This document shows positions 52,257 to 63,035 of a DNA stretch of 64,000 bases, piece by piece (within the stretch, counting starts at the first letter, position 1; every line of letters begins with the position of its first letter). A program made the position numbers and the translations under genes. Origin of the DNA: Borreliella andersonii (GTDB taxonomy: Bacteria > Spirochaetota > Spirochaetia > Borreliales > Borreliaceae); assembly GCF_032595875.1 (NCBI RefSeq), contig NZ_CP132457.1, forward strand, positions 186,001-250,000. The letters are read 5' to 3'. The notes beneath the pieces are model-generated. The model saw only the letters and a list, made by a program, of their open reading frames with translations, searched no databases and was not told the DNA's origin.

Positions 52257-54263
52257 CTAATTAATAAAATATGCAAACTCCCCTCTTCCTGTCTGTTGAT
52301 TTATATTTACCTCAACAGATAAATTGAAATATTTATTGGGCTCTTGAGGACCTGGATAATAATATTCCAATAAATAAGTACCCGTTTTTTGCTCTAAAAT
52401 TAAATCATAAACTTTAGATACTCCTTCATAAGATGAAAAAGGAATTATAGCACCACCTGTTTCATTAACCAAATACTGAAGCTTGCTATTAACAGGATCA
52501 TTGCCAAATAGTATTAAGTAAAACCTTATATCATTATTTTTATAATAGCTTACTATTGTATCTAAAGAGTACTTTTCAAAAGCTTTGCGATTTAAAATAC
52601 CACCACTAAAATAAACTACTGCTCTTCTTGAGCTTTTTGACATAAGCCCAGAACCTGCCAACTTCAAACTAACATCTGTTTTTACAGCATCTGTACTATA
52701 AGGACCAAGAGAACTTGTGTTTCTAATGCTATTTGTCAAGCTTTCAATATTATCTACAATAGGCACACTTGTTGCATTTATAAAACTAAAGTTTTTATTT
52801 TTTGAAAACTCCATTAAAGCATTTAAACCTGCGATTTGATCTGGATCATATTTTTTCATATAAGAAGATTTATCAAAAACAACTGCTATATTAATGTCTT
52901 TTGAAACATTTACATTATATGCTACCTTGGGATTGACAATATAATAATTTTCATTTGAAATTGAAAAATTTTCACTTTTAAGCCCAACAACTGGTAATCC
53001 GCTTTTACTGCCAACATTAAGTTCAACGTAAATTTTAGACCCTCCAGGCCTAACTATTCTTCTAATATCAACATTTAAACTGTCATAAAGGCTTGAATCA
53101 CTCTTGTAAACCGAAACCTTGGCATTATTAAAATCTGAAACAATCATCTGATTATTAGCATCCAAAATAGATGAAGAAATTTTAGAATTCATTTTATCTG
53201 CTTTTAAAATTTTTGTAATTGTCTTTTTAGCAATACTATATTTATAAACACCATCTTTTGAAGATACTATAACATTATTGCCTACAAAATCACTACTAAG
53301 CCCCTCTATTCCCTCAATAGAAGTAAAAACTGAATACAAATGGTTACCACTAGTATCAAAAACTTCAATGGTATTTCTTAGAGAATCTGCAACATAAATG
53401 TTTTCATTCAAATAAGTAATACCTGTGGGGCCTAAAAGGCCATTATAGCTTGAAGTCCTAGAACCAAAATGAAAAATAAAATCACCATCAAGTCCAAATT
53501 TACTTACTCTTTTATTTCCCCATTCACTTACATAAATGTAGTTTCTCTTATCAATAGCCATATACTGAGGGGCAAGCAATTCGCCATCTTTTGTGCCTTT
53601 TTTCCCAATAGACTTCCTTTTAACTCCAAGAACTTTATCATAAACGCCAATTTCATCACTTGCATAAAGAGTCACATAAAGTAAATTATTAGCTTCAATA
53701 ACATCATAAGGGGATTTTAAATAACTGAAACCATCTTTAACCAAAGTATTAACATTATTATTAACATCAAAATACAATATTTCATTACCCACAAAGTTAG
53801 CAGCATAATATCCACCATACTTATCAGCCCTCAAAGATGTAATTTGATACCCATGTGGCCTTTTATAAATAGAGTTATCAAGAGAAGCTACTTTCACAAG
53901 TTTTTTAAAATTAAGTTCATAATTTGAAAAAATACCTCTCCTTTGCTCAATAGTAGAAATCAAATGCCTAAGATAGGGAACCTTATAACCTTGATCTTTT
54001 AAATTTCTCCATTCCATTAAAGCTTCTTCAACATAGCCCAGCCTATAGTAAACATTGCCAATCCAAAAATGATAATCAAGATTATTAGGATCAAAGCTTA
54101 AAATTTTTTTAAAAGATAAAAGAGCATCATCATAAATTCCATTATTATAAGAATTAAGAGCCCATTTAAACTCTTCTTGAGCATCTTTATTAGTAACTAT
54201 TCCTTGAGCATGCAAGCTAAAAATATTTAAAAAAAACAAACCAATAAAAGCTAAAATTAACAT
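52257..54263 (-). CDS. Exported protein with TPR, NHL-type propeller and VWA-like domains
   Basis: 668 residues. Signal peptide about 1-20 (FLNIFSLHAQG). TPR units lie at about 25-110 (NYHFWIGNVYYRLGYVEEAL-like text). NHL-like beta-propeller blades run from about 125 to 400 (YISEWGNKRVSKFGLDGDFIFHFG, IYVADSLRNTIEVFDTSGN). A VWA-like domain from about 470 has INIAVVFDKSSYMKKYDPD, with a partial MIDAS (DxSxx). It is probably a periplasmic or surface scaffold. AAAGGAG precedes the ATG. It is transcribed away from lnt. Confidence 0.82.
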   Translation of the reverse strand: MLILAFIGLFFLNIFSLHAQGIVTNKDAQEEFKWALNSYNNGIYDDALLSFKKILSFDPNNLDYHFWIGNVYYRLGYVEEALMEWRNLKDQGYKVPYLRHLISTIEQRRGIFSNYELNFKKLVKVASLDNSIYKRPHGYQITSLRADKYGGYYAANFVGNEILYFDVNNNVNTLVKDGFSYLKSPYDVIEANNLLYVTLYASDEIGVYDKVLGVKRKSIGKKGTKDGELLAPQYMAIDKRNYIYVSEWGNKRVSKFGLDGDFIFHFGSRTSSYNGLLGPTGITYLNENIYVADSLRNTIEVFDTSGNHLYSVFTSIEGIEGLSSDFVGNNVIVSSKDGVYKYSIAKKTITKILKADKMNSKISSSILDANNQMIVSDFNNAKVSVYKSDSSLYDSLNVDIRRIVRPGGSKIYVELNVGSKSGLPVVGLKSENFSISNENYYIVNPKVAYNVNVSKDINIAVVFDKSSYMKKYDPDQIAGLNALMEFSKNKNFSFINATSVPIVDNIESLTNSIRNTSSLGPYSTDAVKTDVSLKLAGSGLMSKSSRRAVVYFSGGILNRKAFEKYSLDTIVSYYKNNDIRFYLILFGNDPVNSKLQYLVNETGGAIIPFSSYEGVSKVYDLILEQKTGTYLLEYYYPGPQEPNKYFNLSVEVNINQQTGRGEFAYFIN

Positions 54264-54407
54264 AATCTCCTTTACCCTTTAAATACCTAAAGCATAAATT
54301 TTGCAAAAAATAATACAAAAAATTTAATACTATCATATAAAATTATTAATGATAATGTTAAACATATTATGCCATTATGTTATTAATAATAGTAAAAAAG
54401 AGGAAAA

Positions 54408-56701
<2,294 letters not shown>

Positions 56702-56746
56702 TCAACCTTAAAATAAAACAAAAGAATGTCAATTTACTATAAATAA

Positions 56747-57349
56747 TTATAATACAAGTTTATCTCTAATTAAAGAAACCACTTTATTCTTATCTTCTTC
56801 GCTAAAAATATTTATATTATCGTAAGAAAATTTTATTTTTGACGACAAGTGGTATTCATCATACCACTTTAAATATTTCCTATTAAGACCCTCAAGATAA
56901 TCCCTGGGAATATTCATTTCAAAGCTTCTATTTCTATTTTTAATTCTGCGTTCAACCTCATCAATACTACAATCAAGATAAACAAGCAAACTTGGTCGTT
57001 GAGAATGTTCAAGCATATTATCAAGAAGATCGATATATATTTTATACTCTTCATCAGAAATATGCCCATCACAATTTAAAAGAGATGCAAACACACAATC
57101 ACCATAAATAGATCTGTCTAATATGCCCCCTTTTGTTCTAAACACACCTTTTATTAATTTAAACCTTTCATTAAGAAAATTAATTTGAACTGGAAATGCC
57201 CATCTGGATTTATCTTTATAAAATTTGTCCAATACAGCTAAAGTAAAATCATTATTCAGTTCACTGTAAAAAGGAACTTCCAACTCCTTTGATAGAATAT
57301 TTCCAAGAGTAGTTTTTCCTACCCCAATTAAACCCTCTATTACAATCAC
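56747..57349 (-). CDS. Deoxynucleoside kinase (dCK/dGK family)
   Basis: 200 residues from a GTG at 57349, 7 bases after GGAGGT. Upstream in-frame TTG codons at 57352 and 57364 are less well placed. P-loop IEGLIGVGKTTLG is at the N-terminus, GGILDRSIYGDCVFASLL near 88 (the DRS motif) and VYLDCSIDEVERRIKNRNRSFE near 134. This family phosphorylates salvaged deoxynucleosides, which matters because Borrelia cannot make purines or deoxynucleotides de novo. Substrate preference cannot be read from sequence. Confidence 0.9.
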   Translation of the reverse strand: MIVIEGLIGVGKTTLGNILSKELEVPFYSELNNDFTLAVLDKFYKDKSRWAFPVQINFLNERFKLIKGVFRTKGGILDRSIYGDCVFASLLNCDGHISDEEYKIYIDLLDNMLEHSQRPSLLVYLDCSIDEVERRIKNRNRSFEMNIPRDYLEGLNRKYLKWYDEYHLSSKIKFSYDNINIFSEEDKNKVVSLIRDKLVL

Positions 57350-57527
57350 CAAGTCTACCTCCAAAACAACTTAAATGAATTCAAATATAAGCTAAAAAAG
57401 AATTACTAACGGATAAAATTTCATTAATCAAAAAAATCCAATGTAAAAATTTTAATATAAAATAAAAAATCCTTAAACAAATTTTAGAAAAGAAATTCAC
57501 AATTTAAAAATTAAAATTATTAAATTA

Positions 57528-57556
57528 TTGACATTCATCTTAATTAAAAATAAGAT
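57528..57556 (+). promoter_or_regulatory. Sigma-70-like promoter for the glpFKD operon
   Basis: TTGACA (57528-57533), 17 bases, TAAGAT (57551-57556). The start would fall near 57563 and give a leader of about 194 bases, in line with the long glpF leader I remember being reported. A perfect TATAAT at 57563-57568 lacks a good -35. The rest of the gap (57350-57527) is A-rich with no ORF. Confidence 0.65.
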
Positions 57557-57562
57557 ATTAAG

Positions 57563-57756
57563 TATAATTTTTAATAAAGCTTTTATTAAAAAATTGATTA
57601 TTTTTAATAAAAAGGCTAAAATAAAAAAATTCTAACTATCTTGTAAAAAACAAAATAAAATTTAATTAAAAAATTTAATATATTCGGATTCAAAAATCAA
57701 AAATTAAAACTTCTTAATAAAAAATAAAATTATTATAAAAATAAGGAGATATAATT
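57563..57756 (+). promoter_or_regulatory. Long A+T-rich 5' leader of glpF with a hairpin
   Basis: Holds 12-base inverted arms TTTTATTAAAAA (57581-57592) and TTTTTAATAAAA (57601-57612) around an 8-base loop, with flanking AGC/GGCT that can extend the stem. No U-run follows it. AAGGAG lies just before the glpF ATG. glpFKD in Borrelia is known to respond to c-di-GMP and to leader-linked control; a specific riboswitch fold is not evident. Confidence 0.6.
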
Positions 57757-58521
57757 ATGAATTATACAAAATTCCAAGAATTTATATCGGAATTTTTGGG
57801 AACATTCATCCTATTAGCTCTAGGAACTGGATCTGTTGCAATGACAGTATTGTTTCCCTCAAGTCCTGAAATACCAGGAGAAATAATAAAAGGGGGATAT
57901 ACAAATATAGTATTTGGATGGGGACTAGGTGTAACATTTGGTATTTATACAGCAGCAAGAATGAGCGGAGCACACCTAAACCCGGCTGTTAGCATAGGAT
58001 TAGCAAGTGTTGGAAAATTTCCTGTTTCAAAACTTTTACATTACATTGTAGCTCAAATATTAGGGGCTTTTGCAGGTGCATTAATGACGCTTGTCGTATT
58101 TTATCCCAAATGGATAGAAATGGATCCTGGACTTGAAAATACTCAAGGAATAATGGCAACTTTCCCTGCTGTTCCCGGATTTTTGCCTGGATTTATTGAT
58201 CAAATTTTTGGAACTTTTTTGCTAATGTTTTTAATTTCTGTTGTTGGAGATTTTACAAAAAAACACAGCGACAATCCATTTATTCCATTTATTATAGGAG
58301 CAGTGGTTTTATCAATAGGAATAAGTTTTGGGGGAATGAACGGCTATGCTATTAATCCTGCAAGGGACCTAGGACCAAGACTTTTGCTCTTATTTGCTGG
58401 ATTTAAAAATCACGGATTTAACAACCTAAGTATATTTATTGTACCAATAATTGGCCCAATAATTGGAGCAATTTTGGGAGCTACAATCTACGAATTTACA
58501 CTAAAAAATAACAAAGACTAA
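57757..58521 (+). CDS. glpF: Glycerol uptake facilitator GlpF
   Basis: 254 residues, aquaporin/MIP family with six membrane helices and two half-helices. The NPA boxes are SGAHLNPAVSIG (about 68-79) and YAINPARDLGPR (about 193-204). The Asp after the second NPAR marks the glycerol-conducting subgroup. Glycerol crosses the membrane here and is then trapped by GlpK. First gene of glpF-glpK-glpD, used for growth in the tick. Confidence 0.97.
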   Translation: MNYTKFQEFISEFLGTFILLALGTGSVAMTVLFPSSPEIPGEIIKGGYTNIVFGWGLGVTFGIYTAARMSGAHLNPAVSIGLASVGKFPVSKLLHYIVAQILGAFAGALMTLVVFYPKWIEMDPGLENTQGIMATFPAVPGFLPGFIDQIFGTFLLMFLISVVGDFTKKHSDNPFIPFIIGAVVLSIGISFGGMNGYAINPARDLGPRLLLLFAGFKNHGFNNLSIFIVPIIGPIIGAILGATIYEFTLKNNKD

Positions 58522-58563
58522 AAGAAAAAATATTTATCTTTATTAAAGGAAAAAGGAAAAACT

Positions 58564-60069
58564 ATGAAATACATTTTATCTATTGATCAAGGTACCACCA
58601 GCTCAAGAGCAATGGTATTTGATAAATATGCAAACATAAAAGGGTTTGCTCAAAAAGAATTTACCCAAATTTATCCACAGCCAAGCTGGGTAGAACATGA
58701 TCCTACAGAAATATGGGGATCACAGCTTGGAGTTATAACAGAAGCTATGGCAAATGCAAGAATTTTGCCAAATGAAGTTGATGCTATTGGAATAACCAAT
58801 CAAAGAGAAACTACGGTTATATGGGAAAAAAATACAGGAAAACCCATTTATAATGCAATAGTATGGCAAGACAGAAGAACTTCACAAATTTGTGACCAAT
58901 TAAGAAAAGAAGGAAAAGATAAAATTATTTTGGAAAAAACAGGCTTGGTGCTAGATTCTTATTTTAGTGGAACAAAAATAATGTGGATCTTGGATAATGT
59001 AGAAGGAGCTAGACAAAAAGCTGAAAATGGCGAATTATGCTTTGGAACAATAGATACGTGGATATTGTGGAATTTGACTCAAAAAAAAGAACATGCAACT
59101 GATTACTCTAATGCTTCAAGAACATTATTATTAAACATTAAAACATTACAGTGGGACGATGAACTTTTAAGCATATTAAATATACCAAGGGCAATTTTGC
59201 CTGAACTTAAAGAAAGTTCTACAATATATGGTAAAACAGATAAAGCGCTATTTGGAGCAGCAATTCCTATTGCAGGAATTGCTGGAGATCAATTTGCAGC
59301 AACATTTGGACAAGCCTGCCTTAAAAAAGGTATGGCTAAAAACACTTATGGCACTGGTTGCTTTTTAACAGTTAATATAGGAAAAGAACCAATCATTAGC
59401 CATGACAAGCTTTTAACTTCAATTGCATGGGGAAGAAAAAAATCTGTAACTTATGTTCTTGAAGGAAGCGTTTTTATTGGCGGAGCTGTAATTCAGTGGC
59501 TAAGAGATGGTCTTGAATTTTTCAGAAAAAGCTCAGATGCAGAAGCATTGGCAAACTCTGTTTCAGACAATGGTGGAATTTATTTTGTGCCTGCATTTGT
59601 TGGACTTGGTGCACCTCACTGGGATTCTTATGCAAGAGGAACAATCATCGGAATAACAAGAGGCTCAACAAAAGCTCACATCACAAGAGCTGCTCTTGAG
59701 AGCATCGCATTTCAAAGTTTTGACATACTAAATACCATGAAAAAATCCATTCCTAACTTTGAAATTCAAGAATTACGAGTGGACGGGGGAGCAAGTCAAA
59801 ACAATCTATTAATGCAATTTCAAGCTGATCTTTTAGAATGCAAAGTTGTAAGACCAAAAATAACAGAAACAACCGCTCTTGGCGCTGCTTATCTTGCGGG
59901 ACTTGCAACAGGTTACTGGCAAAGCGCTGAAGAAATAGTAAGTCTATGGCAAGTAGATAAGATATTTGAACCTTCAATGCCAAAAAATCAAAAAGAAATG
60001 CTTCTTGAAAATTGGAACAAAGCAATTGAAAAAGCAAAATCCTGGATACAGGATTCTCACAACCTATAA
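58564..60069 (+). CDS. glpK: Glycerol kinase
   Basis: 501 residues, FGGY family. [13 protein letters not shown] (about 7-19), [31 protein letters not shown] (about 79-109), [26 protein letters not shown] and the C-terminal [19 protein letters not shown] (about 407-425). It phosphorylates glycerol to glycerol-3-phosphate, for glycolysis and lipid and lipoprotein synthesis. Full length. It starts 42 bases after glpF behind AAAGGA. Confidence 0.98.
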   Translation: MKYILSIDQGTTSSRAMVFDKYANIKGFAQKEFTQIYPQPSWVEHDPTEIWGSQLGVITEAMANARILPNEVDAIGITNQRETTVIWEKNTGKPIYNAIVWQDRRTSQICDQLRKEGKDKIILEKTGLVLDSYFSGTKIMWILDNVEGARQKAENGELCFGTIDTWILWNLTQKKEHATDYSNASRTLLLNIKTLQWDDELLSILNIPRAILPELKESSTIYGKTDKALFGAAIPIAGIAGDQFAATFGQACLKKGMAKNTYGTGCFLTVNIGKEPIISHDKLLTSIAWGRKKSVTYVLEGSVFIGGAVIQWLRDGLEFFRKSSDAEALANSVSDNGGIYFVPAFVGLGAPHWDSYARGTIIGITRGSTKAHITRAALESIAFQSFDILNTMKKSIPNFEIQELRVDGGASQNNLLMQFQADLLECKVVRPKITETTALGAAYLAGLATGYWQSAEEIVSLWQVDKIFEPSMPKNQKEMLLENWNKAIEKAKSWIQDSHNL

Positions 60070-60121
60070 AAGTTCAAAACAAGGCTTTAAGATTACAAAA
60101 AAATATACTGGCAACAAAATT

Positions 60122-60316
60122 ATGCACAATTTATTTGGCCTTTTAAAACTTAAACAATATCATTGGAGCAATAAAAAAATGGTTAATAATAATATTAAAT
60201 CTAAAGAAAAATCACAAAAAATTGAAAAATCTAAAAGCACAATTGGTCTATGGCACTATTCAATAAAATTAAAACAAAGAGGCTTTTCGAATTTATTAAA
60301 TCTAGTATTTAGCTAA
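60122..60316 (+). CDS. Possible small basic protein between glpK and glpD
   Basis: 64 residues from the ATG at 60122 (MHNLFGLLKLKQYHW...). The frame extends upstream into glpK to a TTG, which is unlikely as a start. It is very basic, with 17 or so Lys/Arg, a Lys/Ser/Asn-rich middle and a hydrophobic end (GFSNLLNLVFS). There is no clear ribosome site. It fills the 265-base gap between glpK and glpD. B31 has an annotated gene (BB0242) in this position, as I remember. It may instead be non-coding spacer. Confidence 0.4.
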   Translation: MHNLFGLLKLKQYHWSNKKMVNNNIKSKEKSQKIEKSKSTIGLWHYSIKLKQRGFSNLLNLVFS

Positions 60317-60334
60317 AAAAAGGAATTAACCTAA

Positions 60335-61918
60335 ATGGAGGAATATTTAAATTTCATGAATAATAACAAAGAAACAAAATTAAAAGATCTTGAAAATCAA
60401 GAATTTGACCTTATAATAATTGGAGGAGGCGCAACAGGTCTTGGCATTGCGGTAGACGCAATTACAAGGGGATATAAAACAATACTTATAGAAAAATTTG
60501 ACTATGCAAAAGGCACTTCCTCTAGATCAAGCAAATTAATTCACGGCGGAGTAAGATATTTAGCCCAATGGAATATTTCTTTAGTTAAAGAAGCTTTACA
60601 CGAAAAAGCCATTCTTGAGAAAAATGCACCTCATTTAATTAACGAATGTGCATTTATCACTCCTATTTATAATGCTTTAGAAATACCTTATTATTATTTT
60701 GGATTAAGCTACTACCACAATCTTATGGGCAAAGAAAAAACTACCAAATACAAAACTAAATTACTATCCAAAGCATCTACCATTGAAAAAGCTCCCAATA
60801 TTAAAACAGAAGGCCTTAAATGCTCTGTTCTATATTACGATAATTCATTCGATGATGCTAGAATGGCAATAACATTGTTAAGAACTTTTACCGAAAAAGG
60901 GGGCATTGCCCTTAACTATACAGAACTTAAAAAATTCAACAAAGAAAACGGAAAGCTTTCGGGAGTTCTCATACAAAATAAATTGTCAAAAGAACAAATT
61001 TCATTAAAAAGCAAATGCATAATAAACGCAACAGGAATATTTTCAGATGAAGTAAGAAGGTTGGATGATGAAAAAGCCTCAAACATCATCAAACCTTCCC
61101 AAGGTAGCCATTTAATAATCAAAAAAGACAAATTTCCCCAAAATCATGCAATATTAATACCTAAAACTAGTGATAATAGGATTTTATTCGCTGTTCCTTG
61201 GTATGATAGCGTTGTTTGCGGAAGCACTGACATTCCAATAAAAGAGATAGAAGAAGAACCTAAAAGACTTGAAGAAGAGATTGACTTTATAATAAATAAT
61301 TTAAACAACTATTTAAATATTAAAATAGAAAAATCAGATGTAAAAAGTGTATATACCGGGATAAGGCCATTAATAATGGATCCAAAAGTTCAAGGAAACA
61401 CTTCTAAAATCTCAAGAAATGAAAAAATATTTATATCAGATTCAAATCTTATTACAATAGCGGGGGGTAAATATACTACATATAGAAAAATGGCAGAAAA
61501 AACCTTGCTTAAGGCTATAGAAAAAAATTTAATACCAAATTGTACGCCAATCACAGAAGATTTAAAGTTGCACGGCTATCTTGAAAAAGAAAAGGCAATG
61601 AAAATTCCTGAACCTTTTAGAGCTTATGGCAGCGATTTTGAAATTCTAAAAAATATGGAAGGTTTTAACAAAAAAATACACGAAAACTTGGATTTAAATG
61701 AAGCTCAAATAGATTTTTCAATTAAATTTGAGCAAGCTAAAACTATTGATGATGTTTTAGCAAGAAGAACAAGATCACTGCCTTTAAATCCTCAAGCTAC
61801 AATTGAGGCTGCTCCAAAAGTTGCTGAAATAATGATGAAAAAATTAAATAAATCTGAAGAGTGGAAAAATGAACAAATAAAAAACTTTTTAGAAATAAGT
61901 AAAAAATATTTAATTTAA
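60335..61918 (+). CDS. glpD: FAD-dependent glycerol-3-phosphate dehydrogenase
   Basis: 527 residues. FAD-binding DLIIIGGGATGLGIAVDA (about 25-42) is followed by GTSSRSSKLIHGGVRYLAQ, the GSHLIIKK region, SVYTGIRPLI and the C-terminal DUF-type helical cap ending near DDVLARRTRSLP. It oxidises glycerol-3-phosphate to DHAP at the membrane and feeds glycolysis. The ATG at 60335 has AGGA about 10 bases upstream; a second ATG (60356) sits after GGAGG and could be the true start. Last gene of the operon. Confidence 0.96.
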   Translation: MEEYLNFMNNNKETKLKDLENQEFDLIIIGGGATGLGIAVDAITRGYKTILIEKFDYAKGTSSRSSKLIHGGVRYLAQWNISLVKEALHEKAILEKNAPHLINECAFITPIYNALEIPYYYFGLSYYHNLMGKEKTTKYKTKLLSKASTIEKAPNIKTEGLKCSVLYYDNSFDDARMAITLLRTFTEKGGIALNYTELKKFNKENGKLSGVLIQNKLSKEQISLKSKCIINATGIFSDEVRRLDDEKASNIIKPSQGSHLIIKKDKFPQNHAILIPKTSDNRILFAVPWYDSVVCGSTDIPIKEIEEEPKRLEEEIDFIINNLNNYLNIKIEKSDVKSVYTGIRPLIMDPKVQGNTSKISRNEKIFISDSNLITIAGGKYTTYRKMAEKTLLKAIEKNLIPNCTPITEDLKLHGYLEKEKAMKIPEPFRAYGSDFEILKNMEGFNKKIHENLDLNEAQIDFSIKFEQAKTIDDVLARRTRSLPLNPQATIEAAPKVAEIMMKKLNKSEEWKNEQIKNFLEISKKYLI

Positions 61919-61938
61919 AATTAATTTTTGTATTAAAT

Positions 61939-61968
61939 AAAGGGATTGTTTAACAATCCCTTTTAATT
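61939..61968 (+). terminator. Strong intrinsic terminator after glpD, probably bidirectional
   Basis: AAAGGGATTGTT (61939-61950) pairs exactly with AACAATCCCTTT (61952-61963), and TTTTAATTT follows on the plus strand. In the other direction the stem is followed by TTATTTAATA, so it could also end the minus-strand gene at 62000. Confidence 0.88.
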
Positions 61969-61999
61969 TAAAAACTAACACATTTAAAAGCCTTAACCC

Positions 62000-62494
62000 T
62001 CACATTAGCAAATTCACAAGCAAACCTTGAATCTCTTCAATACTATCTAAAAGTTTAATCTGGGTCATTTGATTTTGTAAAACAGAATAAGCAAGTTTGT
62101 CCAATTTATCGTTAATAACCTTAACAATTCTATACTTGGGACGCTTGGGATCTTCCAAACTTCCCCCTTTTTGTTCTTTCAAACAAACAGAAGATGATAT
62201 AATAATGGATATAAACTCTGAAATAACTTTTTTGTAAAAAATCACATTTTGTCTGGAAGGCTCGCTTAAAAGTTTCTCGCCAGCCTCATTAATTCCGTCT
62301 AACAGACTTTTAATTAAATCAAGATTAAATTCTCCATTTTCAAGCAAAATAAAATGCTTATCCTCTTTAACACTTTCAGCCTGAAACACAGAAGAAAAAA
62401 GGCTATTCTTATCAAAAGATACCTTTTTGCCACTTTTTTTATAATCTTTTGCATTAAGATTCAATGCCCCAGCAATCAAATTATTTACTTTCAT
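62000..62494 (-). CDS. YaaR/DUF327-like protein
   Basis: 164 residues. The middle and end follow the YaaR (DUF327) pattern: IKSLLDGINEAGEKLLSEPS (64-83), VIFYKKVISEFISIII, KRPKYRIVKVINDKLDKLAYSVL and LDSIEEIQGLLVNLL at the C-terminus. The molecular role of YaaR is unknown. There is no signal peptide. Its start overlaps the end of the bactofilin gene by 14 bases, so it is probably translated with it. The bidirectional terminator after glpD lies just beyond its stop. Confidence 0.78.
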   Translation of the reverse strand: MKVNNLIAGALNLNAKDYKKSGKKVSFDKNSLFSSVFQAESVKEDKHFILLENGEFNLDLIKSLLDGINEAGEKLLSEPSRQNVIFYKKVISEFISIIISSSVCLKEQKGGSLEDPKRPKYRIVKVINDKLDKLAYSVLQNQMTQIKLLDSIEEIQGLLVNLLM

Positions 62495-63035
62495 CTATTT
62501 TGTTAACAACGCTTGAAAAATATTTATCATCTTTACCTTCTAAAAGTTGAAAAGATTTTTTTTCTTCTTGATTTACCTTATTGATTTCAATTAAAAGATC
62601 TTCACTGACCTTGTAAGAACCAGTATAAAAAAATGTATTTCTTTCGGGAACTCTAAGATACTCAGCACCAATATTCATATACCCATCAATAATAGCGCCC
62701 TCTTCAACTTCAATTGACTTACAAGAAATATTTCCAATAACACACCCTGATGCAAATATTTTAATCTTGCTTTTAGCATAAATATTGCCCACAACCATTC
62801 CAGAAATAACAAGCTCATTAGCATCAATGCTAGATTTAACTCTACCACTCTCTCCAATAATTACTCTTTTAGTAGAGCTAATGGTACCTATAAAATCACC
62901 ATCGAGCCGAATAAAATTATTTGAAACTAAGTCTCCTTTAAAAAAATCACCAACACCCACTATTGTTTTTATTTCATCAAAAATAAACAAAGACGAAGCT
63001 TTTCTTTCTTTTTTTACAGTCAAAAAATTTAACAT
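62481..63035 (-). CDS. Bactofilin-family protein
   Basis: 184 residues. Central bactofilin beta-helix (about 25-125): IVGVGDFFKGDLVSNNFIRLDGDFIGTISS, VIIGESGRVKSSIDANELVISGMVVGNIYAKSKIKI, CVIGNISCKSIEVEEGAIIDG. Lys/Ser-rich tails lie on both sides. It should form cytosolic filaments. Its ATG is joined to the stop of the M23 peptidase gene (TAGATG), a pairing seen in other bacteria where bactofilins place M23 enzymes to shape the cell. Confidence 0.88.
   Translation of the reverse strand: MLNFLTVKKERKASSLFIFDEIKTIVGVGDFFKGDLVSNNFIRLDGDFIGTISSTKRVIIGESGRVKSSIDANELVISGMVVGNIYAKSKIKIFASGCVIGNISCKSIEVEEGAIIDGYMNIGAEYLRVPERNTFFYTGSYKVSEDLLIEINKVNQEEKKSFQLLEGKDDKYFSSVVNKIDESK

Noticed and set aside
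59966-60316. 116-residue version of the small ORF after glpK
   Set aside because: Starts at a TTG deep inside glpK without a ribosome site; only the part from the ATG at 60122 is kept, at low confidence.
62675-62857. Minus-strand 60-residue ORF within the bactofilin
   Set aside because: Out-of-frame shadow of the bactofilin gene.
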